Shown piece by piece: positions 39,739-48,629 of a stretch of 64,000 nucleotides of DNA. The stretch lies in NCBI RefSeq assembly GCF_001942405.1, contig NZ_MKKA01000004.1, forward strand, positions 32,194 to 96,193. The letters are read 5' to 3'. Source of the DNA: Ornithinimicrobium sp. CNJ-824. Lineage in GTDB: Bacteria > Actinomycetota > Actinomycetes > Actinomycetales > Dermatophilaceae. Below the pieces are notes generated by a model. That model saw only the letters and a program-made list of their open reading frames with translations, was not told the DNA's origin and did no database searches. How positions within the stretch are numbered: position 1 is the stretch's first letter; every line of letters begins with the position of its first letter. Position numbers and translations under genes: made by a program.

Positions 39739-40353
39739 GCCGGGTCCGTCCCGGGCGGGCGCACCAGCCCGCGGGTGACCTCGCCCGCGGAGACGTCCCG
39801 GTCGCCGTAGCGCGCGTGCGCCCGCGCGCGCCCGGGGACCTCGGCGGCGATCTGGTCCTGCAGCTGGACGATCCCGGCCAGCAGCGCCTCCGGCCGGGGC
39901 GGGCACCCGGGCACGTAGACGTCGACGGGGATGAGCTGGTCGACCCCCTTGGTGACGCAGTAGGAGTCCCAGTAGGGACCGCCCGAGTTGGAGCATGCCC
40001 CGAAGGAGATGACGTACTTCGGCTCGGGCATCTGGTCGTGGAGCCGCCGGATCGCCGGCGCCATCTTGTCGGTGACCGTCCCGGAGACGACCATGAGGTC
40101 GGCCTGGCGGGGCCCCGGCGCGAACGGGATCACCCCCAGCCGGATGAAGTCGTGCCGGGCCGTCGAGGCGCTGATGAACTCGATCGCGCAGCAGGCCAGG
40201 CCGAAGTTGAACACCCACAGGGAGTACTTGCGTCCCCAGTTGAGGACCACCTGGACCGCGCGGGGTGCGCGTTCCGCGGGTGCTCCGACCCGGGGGGTGG
40301 CCAGCGCGGTGGAGGTGCCCGGCGCGCTGGCGACGGGGGGGTTGGGCCGCCAT
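39735..40353 (-). CDS. nuoB: NADH-quinone oxidoreductase subunit B (frameshift in a G/C run)
   Basis: Subunit with cluster N2; four ligands visible in [20 protein letters not shown] and [12 protein letters not shown]. The natural ATG at 40353, 2 nt after the nuoA stop, is in frame only if one C of a seven-C run (40335-40341 on the plus strand as G) is removed; then the N-terminus is [14 protein letters not shown]. Otherwise translation would have to start at an internal GTG near 40250 just before [13 protein letters not shown] prefer the homopolymer error. About 205 residues. Confidence 0.92.
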
Positions 40354-40355
40354 GG

Positions 40356-40712
40356 TCACCACCACCTCAGCAGGCCGCGGCGCCACACGTGCAGGAGGGC
40401 GACGACGAGCACCCCGATGAAGATCGCCATCTCCACCAGGCTGGCGACGCCGAGCTCGCTGCGGATGACCAGGGCCCACGGGAAGAGGTAGACCGCGTCG
40501 ACGGCGAAGATGACGTAGAGGAGCGCGAAGACGAGGTAGCGCACGCTGCCCTGCTCCCACCCGCTGCCGATCGGGTCGACGCCGGACTCGTAGGTGGTGA
40601 GCTTGGCGGGGGTCGCGTCGTCCGGCGCGAGCAGGCGACGCACGCCCGAGCCGGCGGCCACGAGGGCCACGCCGGCCAGGGCGACGGCCGCGACGACGAG
40701 GTACTCACGCAT
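40356..40712 (-). CDS. nuoA: NADH-quinone oxidoreductase subunit A
   Basis: 118-residue three-helix subunit. Conserved TTYESGVDPIGSGWEQGSVRYLVFALLYVIFAVDAVYLFPWALV. ATG 40712. First gene of the nuoABC run. A TAGGGT box lies 7 nt before the ATG. Confidence 0.95.
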   Translation of the reverse strand: MREYLVVAAVALAGVALVAAGSGVRRLLAPDDATPAKLTTYESGVDPIGSGWEQGSVRYLVFALLYVIFAVDAVYLFPWALVIRSELGVASLVEMAIFIGVLVVALLHVWRRGLLRWW

Positions 40713-40719
40713 CGCGCCC

Positions 40720-40725
40720 ACCCTA
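40720..40725 (-). promoter_or_regulatory. Candidate -10 box of nuoA
   Basis: TAGGGT, 7 nt before the start codon, same arrangement as nuoH. Alternative reading as a ribosome site AGGGTGGG. The region to 40787 includes one GGTATGCC octamer at 40766. Confidence 0.4.
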
Positions 40726-40787
40726 GTCGCATCCCGCCGGGCGCGGCGGGAGGTGCGCACGACGGGGTATGCCGTCGCGCCGCCCGC

Positions 40788-42095
40788 TCAGAACCGCGGC
40801 CGCAGGGGGTACCCGGTGCCGCCGTCGGCACCGGTGCGGGTCGCGAGCACCTGGTGCAGCTGGATGCCGCCGCGCTCGAAGCTCAGCCGCGACCCGGCCA
40901 GGTAGAGCCCCCAGACCCTGGCGGTCGCCAGTCCCGCCTCGGCCACGCACTCGTCCCAGTGGTCCCGGAGGTTCTCGCACCAGGCCCCGCAGGTGCGGGC
41001 GTAGTGCGCCCGGAGGTTCTCGTGGTGCTGCACCTCGAGACCGACCCGCTCCATCTCGGTGACGATGCGTCCGGACGCCGCCAGCTCGCCGTCGGGGAAG
41101 ACGTAGCGGAAGACGAAGTCGCCCTGGCGCATGGGGGCACGGTCGGGGTCGCGCCAGGTGATGCAGTGGTTGAGCAGCCGCCCCTCGTCACGGAGCCGGT
41201 CGCGCAGGAAGGCGAAGTAGCGCCCGTAGTTGCGCACCCCGATGTGCTCGGTGAGGCCGATCGAGGAGACCGCGTCGAAGCCCCGCTCCGTGACGTCCCG
41301 GTAGTCGGCGTGGCGGACCTCGGCCCCGGTCAGCCCCTCGGCCGCGATCCGTTCCTGGGCCCAGGTGGCCTGGGCGCGGGAGAGCGTCACGCCCAGGGCG
41401 GTGACCCCGTGGTGGCGCACGGCGTGCCGCACCATGCCGCCCCAGCCGCAACCGACGTCGAGCAGCCGCATCCCCGGCCGCAGCCCCAGCTTGCGGCAGA
41501 CCAGGTCGTACTTCTCCTCCTGCGCCTCCTCCAGCGAGGCCTCCTCGTGCGGGTAGACCGCACAGGTGTAGGTCATCGACGGGCCGAGGAGCATCTCGTA
41601 GAAACGGTTGGAGACGTCGTAGTGGTGCTGCACCGCCTCGGCGTCCCGCCGCCGCCCGTGGCGCAGACCGTGCGCGAGCTTGCGCAGCTCGGACGGGGTC
41701 TCCAGGTCGGGCAGCTCCGGCACCCGCAGGCCGGTGGCGCGGGCCATCCGGAGCAGGTCGGGCACCTCGCGCAGCGGAGGACGCCTCAGGTCGAGGCCGC
41801 CGAGCAGCTTCAGCTCCTCGTAGGGGTAGGCCTCGTCCATCCCGTCGACGACCAGGTCGCCCTGGAGGTAGGCCCGCACGAAACCGAGCTGGCCCGGGTG
41901 CGTGGCGATGTAGCTCAGGCCCCGGGTGGTGCGGATCCGCAGCACCCGTCCGGCGTCGGGGCCCGCGCTGGAGCCGTCGGGCGCGACGACCCGGACCTGC
42001 GGCGGCTCGCCCAGCAGCTCGTGGATCGTGGCGGCCACGGTCCGGGAGCTGCCGGGACCGGCACCCTTCCTCTCGCCGGTCGAGGTCCTCGTCAT
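40788..42095 (-). CDS. tmsB: SAM-dependent fatty acyl methyltransferase (CFA synthase family), TmsB-like
   Basis: 435-residue cyclopropane fatty acid synthase family enzyme: SAM site LLDVGCGWGGMVRHAV, the HHYDVSNRFYEMLLGPSMTYTCA substrate region, SIGLTEHIGVRNYGRYF and a C-terminal EHV-type region AHYARTCGAWCENLRDHW. Its partner is an FAD oxidoreductase that overlaps in ATGA; this pair is TmsB/TmsA (also named BfaB/BfaA), known to make 10-methyl stearic (tuberculostearic) acid from oleate in actinobacteria. TmsB methylates the 9-10 double bond to a 10-methylene. Assignment rests on family and gene pairing. Confidence 0.85.
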   Translation of the reverse strand: MTRTSTGERKGAGPGSSRTVAATIHELLGEPPQVRVVAPDGSSAGPDAGRVLRIRTTRGLSYIATHPGQLGFVRAYLQGDLVVDGMDEAYPYEELKLLGGLDLRRPPLREVPDLLRMARATGLRVPELPDLETPSELRKLAHGLRHGRRRDAEAVQHHYDVSNRFYEMLLGPSMTYTCAVYPHEEASLEEAQEEKYDLVCRKLGLRPGMRLLDVGCGWGGMVRHAVRHHGVTALGVTLSRAQATWAQERIAAEGLTGAEVRHADYRDVTERGFDAVSSIGLTEHIGVRNYGRYFAFLRDRLRDEGRLLNHCITWRDPDRAPMRQGDFVFRYVFPDGELAASGRIVTEMERVGLEVQHHENLRAHYARTCGAWCENLRDHWDECVAEAGLATARVWGLYLAGSRLSFERGGIQLHQVLATRTGADGGTGYPLRPRF

Positions 42096-43513
42096 CGCGA
42101 TCGCACCGCCTTGTCGTAGAGGGTGGGCAGCCGCCCCTCGGGGTCGTAGCGCTGCTTGACCGGCCGGTACGCCGCACCGCCGTAGCGCTCCTCGAACGTC
42201 GCCTCGTCGAAGAAGGACTCCGAGTAGAGGCCCTTGTGGCCGCCGAGGGCGTGCACCTGCTCCTCGACGGCCCGGTTGGTGTCACCGTGCCGCCCCCCGG
42301 GCGGGACGTCGACGGCCGACCAGAAGCCGACGTTGACGTAGTCCTCCCCGACCCGCATCGGGTAGAGCGGCCACGGCGGCCCCCCGTCCGGCCCGGGGGT
42401 GGTCGTCCGCAGCCGGACCGGGCAGAGCCACAGCGGCTCGATGGGGATCTCGCGCAGGAACCAGCGCAGGAAGTCCGCGGTGCGATCCAGCGGGATCTCC
42501 ACGTCCTGGATCACGCGCTCCTGGCGGGGCCGCCCCCGCGCCCGACGGTAGGCCGACACCCAGCCGTGGCGCTGCTCGAAGGCCATGATCCGCCAGTAGA
42601 CGTCGCTGCGCAGCAGCCGGCGGGGCCAGACCCGGCGGACGAGCGGGCGCTGGGCCCCGAAGGCCCGGGAGCACCAGAACCAGTCGGTGTCCCACCGCCA
42701 CAGGAAGTCGGCGGCGGTGAGCACGTCCCGGCGGCGGTGCTGGACGGAACGGTAGAAGGGTTCGGCTCCCGTGTGGTCGCCGGGCCGGGTCGCGCCCTCG
42801 AGGCTGTCGGACCACCGGGCCAGCGTCAGGTAGGACTCGGTGGGTCCGAAGACGACGCCGTCCATGAAGTCGACCCGGGCACCGCCGTGGGCCTGCCCGT
42901 GGGCCCCCGTGGCCGTGACCTCCCCGATCGCGGCGACGACCGCCTCGACGGAGTCGAACCGGAGGTGCTCGAGCACGACGTACCTGCTGGTGCGTTCGAG
43001 CTGGATCACCAGCCCGAGCACGTAGCCCAGGGAGCCGTAGGAGTTGGGCAGCGTCCGGAAGAGGTCGGCGTGCTCCCCGTCGGGGGAGGCGGTCACCACC
43101 TCCCCGGTCGGGGTGAGCACGTCCATCTCGAGGACCGACTCGTGCGGGAGGCCGGAGCGGAACGAGGTGGCCTCGATGCCCAGCCCGATGACCGCCCCGC
43201 CGATCGTGATCGTGCGCAGCTGCGGCACGACGAGCGGCATGAGCCCGTGGGGCAGCAGCTCGTCGACGAGCTGCTCGTAGGTCGTCAGGCCCCCCACCCG
43301 CGCCAGGCCGGCCTCGACGTCCAGGGCGAAGACGCCCTGGAGGGCGGACAGGTCCAGCCCCGACGGTCCGGCGTCCGGGCGTGGGCGGAACAGGTTGGAG
43401 GTCTTCTTCGCCAGCCGGACGGGGGCGTCCAGGGGCAGGGCGGCGTACGACTCCCGGGCGGAGCGCACCGCCGCCTCGTAACGTGGCGACCGGGCCGGAC
43501 CCATGGCCGCCAT
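42092..43513 (-). CDS. tmsA: FAD-binding oxidoreductase, TmsA-like
   Basis: 473-residue FAD_binding_4-type oxidoreductase related to DHCR24. FAD motifs: AGLARVGGLTTYEQLVDELL, TITIGGAVIGLGIEATSFRSG and SYGSLGYVLGLVIQLE. In the TmsAB pathway it reduces the 10-methylene to 10-methyl using NADPH. Three close ATGs exist; 43513 has GGAGG at the best spacing. The two genes form one operon with no third tms gene visible. The downstream neighbour nuoA is in the same direction but has its own upstream box. Confidence 0.85.
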   Translation of the reverse strand: MAAMGPARSPRYEAAVRSARESYAALPLDAPVRLAKKTSNLFRPRPDAGPSGLDLSALQGVFALDVEAGLARVGGLTTYEQLVDELLPHGLMPLVVPQLRTITIGGAVIGLGIEATSFRSGLPHESVLEMDVLTPTGEVVTASPDGEHADLFRTLPNSYGSLGYVLGLVIQLERTSRYVVLEHLRFDSVEAVVAAIGEVTATGAHGQAHGGARVDFMDGVVFGPTESYLTLARWSDSLEGATRPGDHTGAEPFYRSVQHRRRDVLTAADFLWRWDTDWFWCSRAFGAQRPLVRRVWPRRLLRSDVYWRIMAFEQRHGWVSAYRRARGRPRQERVIQDVEIPLDRTADFLRWFLREIPIEPLWLCPVRLRTTTPGPDGGPPWPLYPMRVGEDYVNVGFWSAVDVPPGGRHGDTNRAVEEQVHALGGHKGLYSESFFDEATFEERYGGAAYRPVKQRYDPEGRLPTLYDKAVRSR

Positions 43514-43624
43514 CATGCCCCTCCACCGGGTGTGGCGCACCTCTCAGTGGGCGTCGCCGCCGTCGAAGCCCGCCGTCCCACCGCCTCCTTGCCGAAGACC
43601 AGCCCCTCGTCCCCGCTCACGCTC

Positions 43625-43677
43625 GAAGATCGTTCCGGCCGACCGGCCACCCCCTCGCGTCAGGTGGAAGATCGTTC
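43625..43677. repeat. Direct repeat pair GAAGATCGTTC
   Basis: Identical 11-mers at 43625-43635 and 43667-43677, 42 bp apart (about four helical turns), between the divergent tmsA and metN promoters, upstream of the metN -35 box. Placement suggests a regulator binding site. The remaining 43517-43624 bases hold no gene. Confidence 0.7.
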
Positions 43678-43687
43678 GACGACGACG

Positions 43688-43717
43688 TTGGTCCCACCGC
43701 CAGGGCACGGGTAGCCT
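43688..43717 (+). promoter_or_regulatory. Predicted promoter of leader peptide-metNIQ
   Basis: TTGGTC (43688-43693) and TAGCCT (43712-43717) spaced 18 nt. Transcription should start near 43724, 3-4 nt before the ATG of the leader peptide, and leaves about 210 nt before metN. Confidence 0.6.
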
Positions 43718-43727
43718 GGGACCCGCG

Positions 43728-43811
43728 ATGAGGACCTCGAGGATCGACCGACGAATGTGCCGGGCGCCGGGCGGGCAGCAGCCCCCGGCGTCGTGGCGGC
43801 GCGCCCGCTGA
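43728..43811 (+). CDS. Putative leader peptide of the methionine transporter operon
   Basis: 27-codon open frame MRTSRIDRRMCRAPGG..., rich in Arg with adjacent Met and Cys codons at positions 10-11, followed by TGA. It starts almost at the predicted transcript 5' end, so it would be translated from a leaderless mRNA. Short Arg/Cys-containing leader peptides ahead of sulfur-related transporters are a known class in actinobacteria; that this one is a sensor is inference. It precedes a C-rich, G-poor stretch and metN. Confidence 0.5.
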   Translation: MRTSRIDRRMCRAPGGQQPPASWRRAR

Positions 43812-43826
43812 CGCCACCGCCCGAGC

Positions 43827-43872
43827 GTCCCCTCACCACCCCCTCCCCTTCCTGCCCCCCGCCCCCGCCCTG
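43827..43872 (+). promoter_or_regulatory. C-rich untranslated tract between leader peptide and metN (candidate Rho site)
   Basis: Stretch with few G and runs of CCCC, for example CCCCTCACCACCCCCTCCCC then TTCCTGCCCCCC. It follows the leader ORF stop by 16 nt and lies within the predicted 5' leader. C-rich unstructured RNA is what Rho binds. No classical terminator hairpin is visible before metN. Confidence 0.4.
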
Positions 43873-43933
43873 CGGCCGCCCCGACGCGGCCCGGGAGGGG
43901 GCCCCACCGACCTGTCCGTCGTGAGGAACCACC

Positions 43934-44964
<1,031 letters not shown>

Positions 44965-44968
<4 letters not shown>

Positions 44969-45624
44969 TCGACTGGGACCGCATCGCCCCGGCGCTGTGG
45001 CAGGCCACCCTGGAGACCACCTACATGGTGGGCGTCTCGATGGTGCTGGCCGTCCTGCTGGGGATTCCCCTCGGCGTCCTGCTGCTGCTCACGGCCCCCG
45101 ACGGGCTGACCCCCCGCCGGGTGGTCCACCAGGTCCTCGGGGCGTTCGTCAACGTCGGCCGCTCGGTGCCCTTCATCGTCCTGCTCGTCCTCGTGGCACC
45201 GGTCACCCGGTTGGTGACCGGCACGACCATCGGGTCCACCGCCACGATCGTGCCGTTGACCATCGCGGCCGTGCCCTTCTTCGCCCGCCTCGTGGAGGCC
45301 TCGCTGCGCGAGGTGGCCCCCGGCAAGGTCGAGGCCGCCCGCTCCATGGGCGCCAGCACCGGGCAGATCGTGCGCGTGGTCCTGCTCCCCGAGGCCCGAC
45401 CGGGCCTGGTCGCGGCCGCGACGGTGACGCTCGTGGCCCTCATCTCCTACTCGGCCATGGCGGGCGCCATCGGCGGCGGGGGGCTGGGCGACTTCGCCAT
45501 CCGCCACGGCTACCAGCGCTTCGACACCGGCGTCACCGTCGCGGTCGTGGTGGTCCTGCTCGTCATGGTCCAGCTGCTCCAGTCCGCCGGCGACCGTCTC
45601 GCCCGCCGCCTCGCGCACCGCTGA
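44965..45624 (+). CDS. metI: Methionine ABC transporter permease
   Basis: 219-residue membrane permease with five helices. The coupling loop with EAA motif is VEASLREVAPGKVEAARSMGAS. Conserved YSAMAGAIGGGGLGDFAIRHGYQRF at the C-terminal part is typical of MetI. Start ATG 44965 overlaps metN by 4 nt. Confidence 0.95.
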
Positions 45625-45680
45625 GCCGGCGCGCACCCCATACCCGTCTCCCCCGCCCCCTCCTCCTCCAAGGACCCGCC

Positions 45681-46529
45681 ATGCCCGTCTCCCGCCTCCG
45701 CCGTCCCGCCCTGACCCTTCCGGCCACCGCCCTGACCGCCTCCCTCGCCCTGTCCGCGTGCGGCTCGGCGGGCACCGGTCCCGGCGCCGAGGGCGCGGAC
45801 ACCTCCGCCCCGCTGCGCGTGGCCGTCACCCCCGTCCCGCACGCCGACATCCTGGCGTTCGTCGACGCGGAGCTGGCCGACGACGCCGGCATCGACCTCG
45901 AGATCGTGGAGTTCACCGACTACGTCCAGCCCAACGTCGCGCTCGACCAGGGCTCGGTGGACGCCAACTACTACCAGCACGGCGTCTTCCTGGCCGACCA
46001 GGAGGAGCAGGCCGGCTACGACTTCACCGGGCTGGCGACCATCAGCTTCCAGCCGATGGGCCTGTACTCCGAGACGGTGGCCGACCTGGCGGACCTGCCC
46101 GACGGGGCGACCGTCGCGATCCCCAACGACCCGGTCAACGGCTCCCGCGGCCTGAAGCTGCTCGCGCAGGAGGGGCTCATCACCCTGGCCGACCCCGACG
46201 CCCCGGTGCCGACCCTGCTCGACGTCACCGACAACGCCAAGGACCTGCGGTTCGAGGAGGTCGAGGCCGCCCAGCTGCCCCGCAGCCTGGGTGACGTCGA
46301 CGTCGCGGCCGTGCCGGGCAACTACGCCCTCGACGCCGAGCTCTCGCCCCAGGACGACGCCCTGGTCGCCGAGGACACCAGCGACACCACCTACGCCAAC
46401 CAGCTCGTCGTCCGCGCCGGCGACGAGGAGGACCCGCGGATCGTCACGCTGCTGGAGCTGCTGACCTCCGAGGAGGTCCGCCGGCACATCGACGAGACCT
46501 ACGACGGGGCCGTCGTCGCGGCCTTCTGA
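45681..46529 (+). CDS. metQ: Methionine-binding lipoprotein MetQ
   Basis: 282-residue substrate-binding lipoprotein of the NlpA/MetQ family. Signal peptide with lipobox LALSAC, lipid-modified Cys27. Conserved VEFTDYVQPNVALDQGSVDANYYQH, PNDPVNGSRGLKLLA and QLPRSLGDVDVAAVPGNYA. ATG 45681 with AAGGA. The ligand signature is intact, so this is the working copy. Confidence 0.95.
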   Translation: MPVSRLRRPALTLPATALTASLALSACGSAGTGPGAEGADTSAPLRVAVTPVPHADILAFVDAELADDAGIDLEIVEFTDYVQPNVALDQGSVDANYYQHGVFLADQEEQAGYDFTGLATISFQPMGLYSETVADLADLPDGATVAIPNDPVNGSRGLKLLAQEGLITLADPDAPVPTLLDVTDNAKDLRFEEVEAAQLPRSLGDVDVAAVPGNYALDAELSPQDDALVAEDTSDTTYANQLVVRAGDEEDPRIVTLLELLTSEEVRRHIDETYDGAVVAAF

Positions 46530-46578
46530 CCTGCCGACCACCCGCACCACCCGACCCGACACACCGAGGACACCATCC

Positions 46579-47345
46579 ATGCGCACCACCCTGTCCCTGA
46601 CCGCCCTCCTCGCCACCGGCGCGCTCGTGCTGAGCGCCTGCGGAGCCGACGCCGACGACGGGACGACCGCCGCCGGCGGCACCGGGACCGGCCCGCTCAC
46701 GGTCGGCGTCTCGCCCGTTCCGCACGCGGAGATCCTGCAGTTCGTCGACCAGGAGCTGGCGGCCGACGCCGGGATCGACCTCGAGCTGGTCGAGTTCACC
46801 GACTACGTCCAGCCCAACGTGGCCCTGGCCGACGGCTCCCTGGACGCGAACTACTTCCAGCACGAGCCCTACCTGGCCGAGCAGGAGGCCGCCGCGGGCT
46901 ACGACTTCGAGGCCGTCACCCCCGTGCACCTCGAGCCGCTCGGCCTCTACTCCGAGACGGTCGGCTCCGTCGAGGAGATCGCCGACGCGCCCAGGTCGCC
47001 ATCCCCAACGACCCCACCAACGGTGCGCGCGCCCTCGAGCTGCTCGCCGACCAGGGGCTGATCACCCTGGCCGACACCGGAGAGGCCTCGGCCACCGTCC
47101 TGGACGTGGAGGAGAACGCCCGCGACCTGGAGTTCGTCGCCATCGAGGCCGACCTGTCGCCGGCCGAGGACGCCATCGCGGCGGAGTCGCCGGAGGGCAA
47201 CCCCTACGCCAACCTGCTCGTGGTCCGCGCGGGCGACGAGACCGACCCCCGGGTCGCCACCCTGGCCGAGCTGCTCGCCTCCGAGGAGGTCGCGCAGTTC
47301 ATCGAGGAGACCTACTCCGGCACGGTGATCTCCGCCCGCTCCTGA
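46579..47345 (+). pseudogene. metQ: Second MetQ-like lipoprotein gene, probably decayed
   Basis: Tandem duplicate of metQ with signal peptide and lipobox VLSAC and the same fold up to ETVGSVEEIADA. The frame shifts near 46987 (GCCGACGCGCC where GCCGACGGCGCC is expected). After correction the sequence lacks 23 residues relative to the first copy, exactly the segment AQLPRSLGDVDVAAVPGNYA and flanks that forms the methionine site. The lost 69 bp lie between short GCCG repeats seen in the first copy. The frameshift alone could be an error, but the missing binding segment suggests loss of function or changed ligand. Confidence 0.75.
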
Positions 47346-47360
47346 GGGGGTACGACGTGG

Positions 47361-47399
47361 CCGCGGGGCCGGTGGGACGCACCCACCGGCCCCGCGGCA
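47361..47399. terminator. Terminator of the met operon
   Basis: Perfect 17-bp arms (GCCGCGGGGCCGGTGGG and its complement) around ACGCA, 15 nt after the second metQ stop. Confidence 0.92.
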
Positions 47400-47411
47400 T
47401 CCCTGCCCTCC

Positions 47412-47417
47412 TAGCAT
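47412..47417 (+). promoter_or_regulatory. -10 box of the P450 gene (leaderless start)
   Basis: TAGCAT, 6 nt before ATG 47424; no ribosome site. The terminator hairpin ends 12 nt before it. Confidence 0.5.
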
Positions 47418-47423
47418 CTGGAC

Positions 47424-48629
47424 ATGCAGACCGGCAGCAGCCGCTTCCTCGACCTCGCCGACCCCGCCTTCGACGTCACCTCACCGGAGGTGCACGCGGC
47501 GCGCGAGGAGGCCTTCTGGGCCCGGACCAGCTACGGCTACGCCGTGCTGCGCCACGCCGAGGTGACCGCACTGCTCAAGGACCGCCGCTTCCGCCAGGGC
47601 AACGCCCGGTGGCCGGCGCAGAACGGCATCACCTCCGGGATGTTCAGCCAGTGGTGGCAGAAGGTGCTGCTCTCGCTCGAGGGCGAGGACCACCTGCGGC
47701 TGCGGCGGCTGCTCAACCCGGCCTTCAAGCAGGGCGCTGTCACGCCGATGGTGCCGGGTTTCACCGAGCTGGCGCACGAGCTGGTCGACGGGTTCGGCGA
47801 GCGCGGGTCGGTCGAGCTGATCGGCGAGTTCGCCGAGCCCTACGCCTCCCGGGTGCTGTGCCGGCTCATCGGCCTGCCGGAGGATGAGTGGGCGCAGGTC
47901 GCGCGCTGGGCCGACGACCTCGGCAAGAGCTTCGGGGTGCGGGTCAGGGAGGACCTGCCGCGGATCGAGCGGGCGCTGGAGGGGCTGTACGGCTACTGCG
48001 ACGCGGTCGTCCGGGACCGCGCCGCCGCCCCGCGGGACGACCTCGTCTCCGACCTCGTCCGCGCCCAGCAGGAGGGCCGGCTGTCGGCCGAGGAGCTGTC
48101 GGTGGCGCTCGTCTTCCTCGTCTTCGCCGGCATGGAGACCACCCGCAACCAGCTCGGCCTGGCGGTGCAGACCCTGCTGGCCCACCCGGAGCAGTGGCGG
48201 CTGCTGGCCGAGCGTCCGGAGCTGGGCCGCAACGCGGTCGAGGAGGTGATGCGCGTCAACCCCACGGTCACCTGGATCACCCGGGAGGCGCTCGAGGACG
48301 TCGACCTCGGCGACGGGCTGGTCGTGCGGGCCGGCGACATCGTGCAGGTCCTCTCGCACAGCGCCGGCACGGATCCGCGGGCGCAGCCGGACCCGTCGTT
48401 CGACATCACGGTGGAGCACCTGATGCACATGGGGTTCGGCGGTGGGGTGCACCACTGCCTGGGGCACTGGGTGGCGCGCCTGGACATGGCCGTGGCGCTG
48501 CCGGTCCTCGCCGCGCGGATGCCGGACGCCCGGCCGGACGGGCCGGGCGAGTGGCTCCCGGTCTCGGGCAACACCGGCGCGGTGCGCTACCCGCTCGTGT
48601 TCACCCCCACGCCGACCGGGGGCAGGTAG
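47424..48629 (+). CDS. Cytochrome P450
   Basis: 401-residue class I bacterial P450. I-helix AGMETTRNQ (the usual acidic/Thr pair), ExxR in NAVEEVMRVNP, heme loop FGGGVHHCLGHWVAR with thiolate Cys345. Soluble; needs ferredoxin and reductase, not encoded nearby. The substrate is unknown. Its last 43 bases overlap the convergent amidohydrolase gene. Confidence 0.94.
   Translation: MQTGSSRFLDLADPAFDVTSPEVHAAREEAFWARTSYGYAVLRHAEVTALLKDRRFRQGNARWPAQNGITSGMFSQWWQKVLLSLEGEDHLRLRRLLNPAFKQGAVTPMVPGFTELAHELVDGFGERGSVELIGEFAEPYASRVLCRLIGLPEDEWAQVARWADDLGKSFGVRVREDLPRIERALEGLYGYCDAVVRDRAAAPRDDLVSDLVRAQQEGRLSAEELSVALVFLVFAGMETTRNQLGLAVQTLLAHPEQWRLLAERPELGRNAVEEVMRVNPTVTWITREALEDVDLGDGLVVRAGDIVQVLSHSAGTDPRAQPDPSFDITVEHLMHMGFGGGVHHCLGHWVARLDMAVALPVLAARMPDARPDGPGEWLPVSGNTGAVRYPLVFTPTPTGGR

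Noticed and set aside
40104..40250. Short nuoB start at GTG near 40250
   Set aside because: It would drop the N-terminal region and leave about 100 nt after nuoA untranslated; an ATG 2 nt after the nuoA stop fits if one base of a seven-base run is an error.
43724..43933. SAM riboswitch before metN
   Set aside because: I looked for the conserved core of SAM-I/IV aptamers, including a GGCAACC-like element, and could not find it; the leader ORF explains the region better.
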